A stretch of 7,669 nucleotides of DNA, from positions 1 through 7,669 of the forward strand of contig JACQLJ010000022.1 in assembly GCA_016234065.1 (NCBI GenBank), written 5' to 3'. Source of the DNA: Candidatus Pacearchaeota archaeon. Its GTDB lineage: Archaea > Nanobdellota > Nanobdellia > Pacearchaeales > GW2011-AR1. Below the pieces are notes generated by a model. The model worked only from the letters and a program-made list of their open reading frames with translations, was not told where the DNA came from and did not search any database. Positions 5,198 to 7,669 of this stretch are shown here, piece by piece; position 1 is the stretch's first letter, and each line of letters starts with the position of its first letter. Both the position numbers and the translations under genes were made by a program.

Positions 5198-5222
5198 TCC
5201 GATGAACGAATTTTCGTGAGGA
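5198..5222 (+). promoter_or_regulatory. Predicted kink-turn hairpin in the L7Ae mRNA leader
   Basis: The bases fit the kink-turn layout read 5' to 3'. The C stem is UCC (5198-5200) paired with GGA (5220-5222). The three-nucleotide bulge is GAU (5201-5203). Tandem sheared pairs are G5204-A5219 and A5205-G5218. The second stem is ACGA (5206-5209) with UCGU (5214-5217), closed by loop AUUU. The third bulge base is U, the base that L7Ae proteins hold in a pocket. The layout is nearly that of the U4 snRNA kink-turn (CC-AAU-GA ... GA-GG). Because the downstream gene is L7Ae, feedback control is likely; it has been reported for L7Ae in Sulfolobus. The C stem is short (3 bp). Confidence 0.68.
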
Positions 5223-5303
5223 GATTCTCGTTCTTTCGGAGTTTTGACAAAGCAAAGCAACGCAAACTTTGGTATTTTCATAAAATAAAAAACTCAAACT
5301 AAA

Positions 5304-5606
5304 ATGGATGTATATAGCTTAATTGAAAGGGCAAAGAAAACCGGAAAGATAGAGAAAGGCACAAACGAAGTTACAAAAGCAATTGAGAGGGGAACCGCAA
5401 AGTTTGTGGCTTACGCTTCCGACGTTGAGCCGAAAGAAATTGTTCAGCACATTCCTATTTTATGCAAAGAAAAAAAAATCCCATGCCATGCAGTTGACAG
5501 CAAGCAAAAACTTGGAATAGCTGTTGGGCTTCCCGTCGCTACTTCTTCCATAGCAATCATTGATGCAGGCGACACTGAATCAGAAATAAAATCAATGAGG
5601 GCTTAA
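5304..5606 (+). CDS. rpl7ae: Ribosomal protein L7Ae, kink-turn-binding
   Basis: A multifunctional RNA-binding protein: part of the 50S subunit, of box C/D and H/ACA RNPs, and of archaeal RNase P, in each case binding kink-turn RNA. Family blocks are KGTNEVTKAIERG (18-30) containing the kink-turn contacts N21, E22 and K25, ASDVEPKEIVQHIPILCKEK (38-57), IPCHAVDSKQKLG (59-71), and the AVGLPVATSSIAIIDAG segment (73-89) that forms the second part of the RNA-binding surface. At 100 residues it is shorter than typical archaeal L7Ae (about 115-125). It lacks the usual N-terminal strand segment and has a short C-terminus. An in-frame TAA at 5286 rules out an upstream start within the leader. It heads the operon; its stop is 1 nt from the next ATG. 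Confidence 0.96.
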   Translation: MDVYSLIERAKKTGKIEKGTNEVTKAIERGTAKFVAYASDVEPKEIVQHIPILCKEKKIPCHAVDSKQKLGIAVGLPVATSSIAIIDAGDTESEIKSMRA

Positions 5607-5607
5607 G

Positions 5608-5868
5608 ATGAAAATAGATTTATCTGAAATGTTGGGCACTTTGAGATCAATTGGAAAAATTGTTAGAACTAGTGATTCTCCTTTTAATGTTGTTTTTGTT
5701 GATAGTTTTGATCATAGCGTTGGAATTTGTGGTGGATATAAAACTCCGGAGCTTGCATTAAGCGAAGCCAAAAAATTAAATGATTTAGAAGTTGATTATT
5801 CAGATAAGGGTTCTGGAATTTCAACAGAATATTATGCTTGTGATAGGGAAGGCAATATAATAAATTAA
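5608..5868 (+). CDS. Unknown 86-residue protein inside ribosomal operon (copy A)
   Basis: Not recognised. The protein starts with a helix (MKIDLSEMLGTLRSIGKIV), then a strand FNVVFVDSF (27-35) and a GICGGYKTPELALSEAKKL helix entry (39-57). It ends with a strand STEYYACDREGNIIN (72-86), a beta-turn ending of the type YxxDxxGxx. The order (strand, hairpin, A-rich helix, terminal strand) is shared with the next gene, suggesting paralogy. It has no membrane segment, zinc site or known catalytic motif. It lies 1 nt after the L7Ae stop and 1 nt before the next gene, with a weak GAGGG upstream, so it must be cotranscribed with ribosomal proteins and probably translated by coupling. A translation-associated role is inferred from position only. 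Confidence 0.85.
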   Translation: MKIDLSEMLGTLRSIGKIVRTSDSPFNVVFVDSFDHSVGICGGYKTPELALSEAKKLNDLEVDYSDKGSGISTEYYACDREGNIIN

Positions 5869-5869
5869 A

Positions 5870-6145
5870 ATGGCTAAACATAGGAGAGTTAAATTAGTGG
5901 TTGAGCCGGGAGTTAATCATTTTGAATTTCTTCAGAAGAAAAGAGAAGTTACAACTGATTATTTAGGCAGATTTAGTGTTGCAGGAAATGATTTAAGTTC
6001 TCATAGAAACAAATTTTATTCTCTCGCGGATGCGGTTGATACAGCAAATTCAGCTTTTTCAAAAAGGGGTGTGGATATTTTTGTTTATGATTCACGAGGC
6101 AGAGTAGTTCATATTGCTGATTACCCTGATTATACTATAAACTAA
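5870..6145 (+). CDS. Unknown 91-residue protein inside ribosomal operon (copy B)
   Basis: Not recognised. It has a basic N-terminus (MAKHRRVKLVVEPG), then FEFLQKKREVTTD, a strand GRFSVAGND (33-41), and a helix entry FYSLADAVDTANSAFSKRG (49-67). A strand VDIFVYDSRGRVVHI (68-82) and a DYPDYTIN end close it. The F-V-x-x-x-D ... A-x-x-x-A ... Y-D-x-x-G pattern parallels copy A, so the two are probably diverged tandem duplicates of a small alpha/beta domain. The basic start could contact RNA. Spacing is 1 nt to the gene before and 1 nt to S28e after it. No promoter or terminator is visible between them. Confidence 0.85.
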   Translation: MAKHRRVKLVVEPGVNHFEFLQKKREVTTDYLGRFSVAGNDLSSHRNKFYSLADAVDTANSAFSKRGVDIFVYDSRGRVVHIADYPDYTIN

Positions 6146-6146
6146 A

Positions 6147-6443
6147 ATGGCAAAAACACAACAAAAAAAAGAAAGCACACAACAACAGCAACAAAAAGGA
6201 AGCGATAGGATTACAACAGATAGGGCTGTTCCTGCGCTTGTTGAAGAAATTCTTGGAAGAACAGGATTCAGAGGAGAGATAACTCAGGTTAAATGCATGG
6301 TTCAAGAAGGAAAAGATCAAGGAAGGTCAATGAGAAGAAATGTTCGCGGTCCAATAAAACCAGGTGATTTTTTAATGCTGAGAGAGACAGAAATTGAGGC
6401 GAGGAGAATTAAAAGCAAAATTACAAAGGGAGCTTACACATGA
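6147..6443 (+). CDS. rps28e: Ribosomal protein S28e
   Basis: Small-subunit protein specific to archaea and eukaryotes, located near the mRNA exit region. The OB-fold core is clear: VPALVEEILGRTGFRGEITQ (28-47), then VKCMVQEGKDQGRSMRRNVR (48-67), GPIKPGDFLMLRE (68-80) and the family-closing TEIEAR (81-86). At 98 residues it is longer than the usual 65-75. It has a Gln/Lys-rich N-terminal tail (residues 2-20, with seven Gln) and about 12 extra basic residues after the usual end. The ATG at 6147 is 1 nt from the preceding stop. An internal start nearer the core is not available as ATG, so the tail is probably real. The stop overlaps the next start by ATGA. Confidence 0.96.
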   Translation: MAKTQQKKESTQQQQQKGSDRITTDRAVPALVEEILGRTGFRGEITQVKCMVQEGKDQGRSMRRNVRGPIKPGDFLMLRETEIEARRIKSKITKGAYT

Positions 6444-6679
6444 AATCAGAAATAATAAAATTCCCAGACAGAGATTTGGATTTATTACATCCCTCTAATT
6501 TTACTTCAGAAGTTGTAATACCAAGAAGAATTGGTTTAGAGAATTATATGAAGACACTTATAAATTTAAGTAAACTTTTAGGAGATGAAAAATACTATTT
6601 TGAGCCAGTAGGAACAGACGGAAATACTCATCTTTATTTTTCTAGAATGAGATTGTTAGAAGGGAGAAAAAATGCCTAA
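6440..6679 (+). CDS. Unknown 79-residue protein between S28e and L24e
   Basis: Not recognised. Visible parts are a short strand and loop (MKSEIIKFPDRDLDLLHPSN), a strand SEVVIPRR (23-30), one clear helix LENYMKTLINLSKLLGDEK (33-51), and a beta-hairpin-like end YYFEPVGTDGNTHLYFSRMR (52-71). The helix followed by an aromatic strand with a DGN turn loosely recalls the ends of the two unknown proteins upstream, but the match is too weak to claim homology. It overlaps S28e by 4 nt (ATGA) and L24e by 8 nt, with AGGGAG about 10 nt before its ATG. The double overlap makes it almost certainly a translated gene. Function unknown; no catalytic motif is visible. Confidence 0.85.
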   Translation: MKSEIIKFPDRDLDLLHPSNFTSEVVIPRRIGLENYMKTLINLSKLLGDEKYYFEPVGTDGNTHLYFSRMRLLEGRKNA

Positions 6680-6917
6680 ATGCACTTATTGCAAGAAAGA
6701 ATACGATGTTCATAGAGGACTGACTTTTGTCAAAGCATCGGGAAAAGTTGATTATCTTTGCTCCTCAAAGTGCAGGAAAAATATGGCTATGCGCAGAAGA
6801 AAAGTTAGATGGATTTCAAAAAATCAAAAGGAAGAGCAAGTTGCTGAAATTAAAAAAGGTGCGGAGAAAGAAGACAGGGCAGTTAATATAGCAAAGGAAA
6901 ATAAAGAGAAGAAGTAA
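6672..6917 (+). CDS. rpl24e: Ribosomal protein L24e
   Basis: Large-subunit zinc-binding protein of archaea and eukaryotes. The zinc ribbon is complete, with C4 and C7 in CTYC, and C30 and C34 in CSSKC. It is followed by the conserved basic helix RKNMAMRRRKVRWISK (35-50), matching the usual RNPRKVKW. The archaeal core is about 60 residues. This protein has 81, with a charged Lys/Glu-rich C-terminal tail (52-81) that probably forms a helix. The start lies inside the preceding gene (8-nt overlap), with GGGAG close upstream. In many archaea ndk and infB follow L24e. Here the operon stops and a restriction enzyme gene with its own promoter follows. Confidence 0.95.
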   Translation: MPKCTYCKKEYDVHRGLTFVKASGKVDYLCSSKCRKNMAMRRRKVRWISKNQKEEQVAEIKKGAEKEDRAVNIAKENKEKK

Positions 6918-6947
6918 TCATTAATTCTACGGGACTTTTAGGAAGTC

Positions 6948-6957
6948 TTAAAAATAT
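6948..6957 (+). promoter_or_regulatory. TATA promoter of the restriction endonuclease gene
   Basis: TTAAAAATAT is centred about 24 bp before the ATG at 6976, with no Shine-Dalgarno sequence. This indicates a separate, leaderless transcript for the endonuclease rather than read-through from the ribosomal operon. Confidence 0.55.
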
Positions 6958-6975
6958 CTTTGCCGTTTAAATTTC

Positions 6976-7527
6976 ATGCAGAAAATCACGAGGCAGGTTA
7001 ATATTGCCGGACAGAATTTTAAGGCAGATATTATGGTATTCAGCCTGCAGGATAGGGTTTTTATCAAAAAACTATTTGACAACTGGAAGACAGCAAACAC
7101 TGGAGTTAAGCAGATTTCAACCAGAGGCATAAATCTTCCAGAAGCAATATCTGAAGGAGCTTTCTGTGTGTTTTTCCCAGACTGCGTCAGATTGATAAAA
7201 GTTTATGGGAAAACTTCTGGCAGTTTTGATGTTCTTAATTTGAAGACTGGGAGAAGACTGCAGATTAAAGCAAGCAGTATTCCAGAGGATTTAACTTCAT
7301 TCGGACCGAAATCTGTCTGGGATGATTTGTATTTTCTTGATTTTTCAAGGATGGACGGCTCGTTTGATGTTTACCTTATCCCAAACAATTTAATTTACCA
7401 GTATGGTGTCAATAGGAACCAGACATTTCAGCAACAGCAGGCGCAGAAAAGAAGGCCAAGATTTAGTATTATGAAGAATATAATCAAACCAAGCAGGCTA
7501 AAACCTGTAAAAACCTGTAAATTGTAG
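6976..7527 (+). CDS. Bsp6I-type type II restriction endonuclease
   Basis: A 183-residue protein that I recognise as a member of the Bsp6I restriction endonuclease family (Bsp6I itself cuts GCNGC; the specificity of this one is not shown). Family features are LFDNWKTANTG (33-43), RGINLPEAISEGAFCVFF (50-67), SFDVLNLKTGRRLQIKASSI (83-102), DLTSFGPKSVWDDLYFLDFS (105-124), FDVYLIP (130-136), and the end QKRRPRFSIMKNIIKP (157-172). D85 and K99 within D-x13-K (the QIK strand) fit a PD-(D/E)xK nuclease core, with E56 or E60 as a further acidic candidate. It ends at the usual family length, so it looks intact. No methyltransferase is in the window; it may lie beyond 7669. Gln is encoded by CAG in 12 of 13 cases, unlike S28e, which suggests acquisition by transfer. 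Confidence 0.9.
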   Translation: MQKITRQVNIAGQNFKADIMVFSLQDRVFIKKLFDNWKTANTGVKQISTRGINLPEAISEGAFCVFFPDCVRLIKVYGKTSGSFDVLNLKTGRRLQIKASSIPEDLTSFGPKSVWDDLYFLDFSRMDGSFDVYLIPNNLIYQYGVNRNQTFQQQQAQKRRPRFSIMKNIIKPSRLKPVKTCKL

Positions 7528-7669
7528 ATTTCTGGGCCTTCTTTTTCCGACGAGGTCTATTCCAATATGGAGATTTGCACGAAGGACAAACAGCTGGTTC
7601 CTGCTTGTTTCTTGGCACCCATTCATGCCCGCAACGCTCGCACTTAAATCCAGTTAGGGTGATTTTCAC
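7484..7669 (-). CDS. CPxC-type zinc-ribbon protein (runs to window edge)
   Basis: A small protein with one zinc ribbon: CERCGHEW (residues 9-16 as read from the edge) and CPSCKSPYWNRPRRKKK (28-44). Together these give the Cys pairs C9/C12 and C28/C31. Proteins with this CxxCGHxW...CPxCxSPYWxxPR pattern are common, short and uncharacterised; some accompany toxin or mobile genes. The first readable codon is GTG at 7667-7669, the last bases of the window, so the true start may be this GTG or lie outside. After the basic KKK the protein continues with a 17-residue tail (STIYRFLQVLACLV end) that overlaps the 3' end of the endonuclease gene by 44 bp. No enzymatic role can be assigned. Confidence 0.75.
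   Translation of the reverse strand: MKITLTGFKCERCGHEWVPRNKQEPAVCPSCKSPYWNRPRRKKKAQKSTIYRFLQVLACLV
7501..7520. repeat. Perfect tandem repeat of a 10-mer
   Basis: AAACCTGTAA occurs twice back to back, inside the overlap between the endonuclease 3' end and the zinc-ribbon 3' end. On the minus strand, removing one copy would end the zinc-ribbon protein earlier, at a TAG straight after the first repeat unit. Confidence 0.8.

Noticed and set aside
5198..5255. Box C/D guide sRNA overlapping the L7Ae leader
   Set aside because: GATGA and GTGA resemble boxes C and D', spaced about right, but the segment between them is self-complementary and no convincing C' and D boxes follow. A kink-turn hairpin explains the bases better.
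5111..5303. tRNA or other stable RNA gene in the gap before L7Ae
   Set aside because: No cloverleaf, TTCGA-type T-loop context or CCA-like acceptor stem was found; the GC-richer part is accounted for by the leader structures.

Overview
The window is an AT-rich stretch of an archaeal genome, most likely a small-genome DPANN-type lineage (Pacearchaeota/Woesearchaeota-like). That placement is inferred from gene content and protein style, not from a marker tree. Archaeal identity itself is well supported: there are Kae1, L7Ae, S28e and L24e proteins. In addition, nearly every first gene of a transcription unit has a TATA element centred about 24-27 bp before its ATG with no Shine-Dalgarno sequence, the pattern of leaderless archaeal transcripts.

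Layout. (1) 23-937: aspartate carbamoyltransferase (pyrB). (2) 1029-2116: a tight operon of a minimal polymerase-X-like nucleotidyltransferase, a DUF167/YggU protein and an ASCH-domain protein. (3) 2094-2600, minus strand: a GNAT acetyltransferase, divergent from (4) 2651-3389, a putative zinc metallopeptidase overlapping a DUF192 protein. The two divergent starts appear to share one symmetric TTTAAA element. (5) 3454-3585: a 43-residue protein with a Lys/Arg tail, carrying the strongest Shine-Dalgarno site in the window. (6) 3647-4794: a 55-residue unknown ORF overlapping, by ATGA, the start of kae1 (tRNA t6A synthesis). (7) 4808-5110, minus strand: an unknown protein that may be a small winged-helix. 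(8) 5304-6917: a translation operon L7Ae - unknown - unknown - S28e - unknown - L24e, with every junction overlapping or 1 nt apart. (9) 6976-7527: a Bsp6I-type restriction endonuclease with its own promoter and different Gln codon use. It converges on (10) a CPxC zinc-ribbon protein that runs off the right edge.

The most notable signals are in the ribosomal-protein operon. The conserved archaeal L7Ae-S28e-L24e order is interleaved with three unknown small genes, two of which look like distant tandem paralogs. The mRNA leader upstream of L7Ae contains a hairpin that fits the kink-turn consensus almost position by position. L7Ae is a kink-turn-binding protein, so autoregulation of the whole operon, including the unknown genes, is a concrete hypothesis. 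Other points of interest are the two very small proteins (43 and 55 residues), the stripped-down polymerase X with Glu at the third catalytic position, and the restriction enzyme with no methyltransferase visible. No tRNA, rRNA, CRISPR array or insertion sequence was seen.
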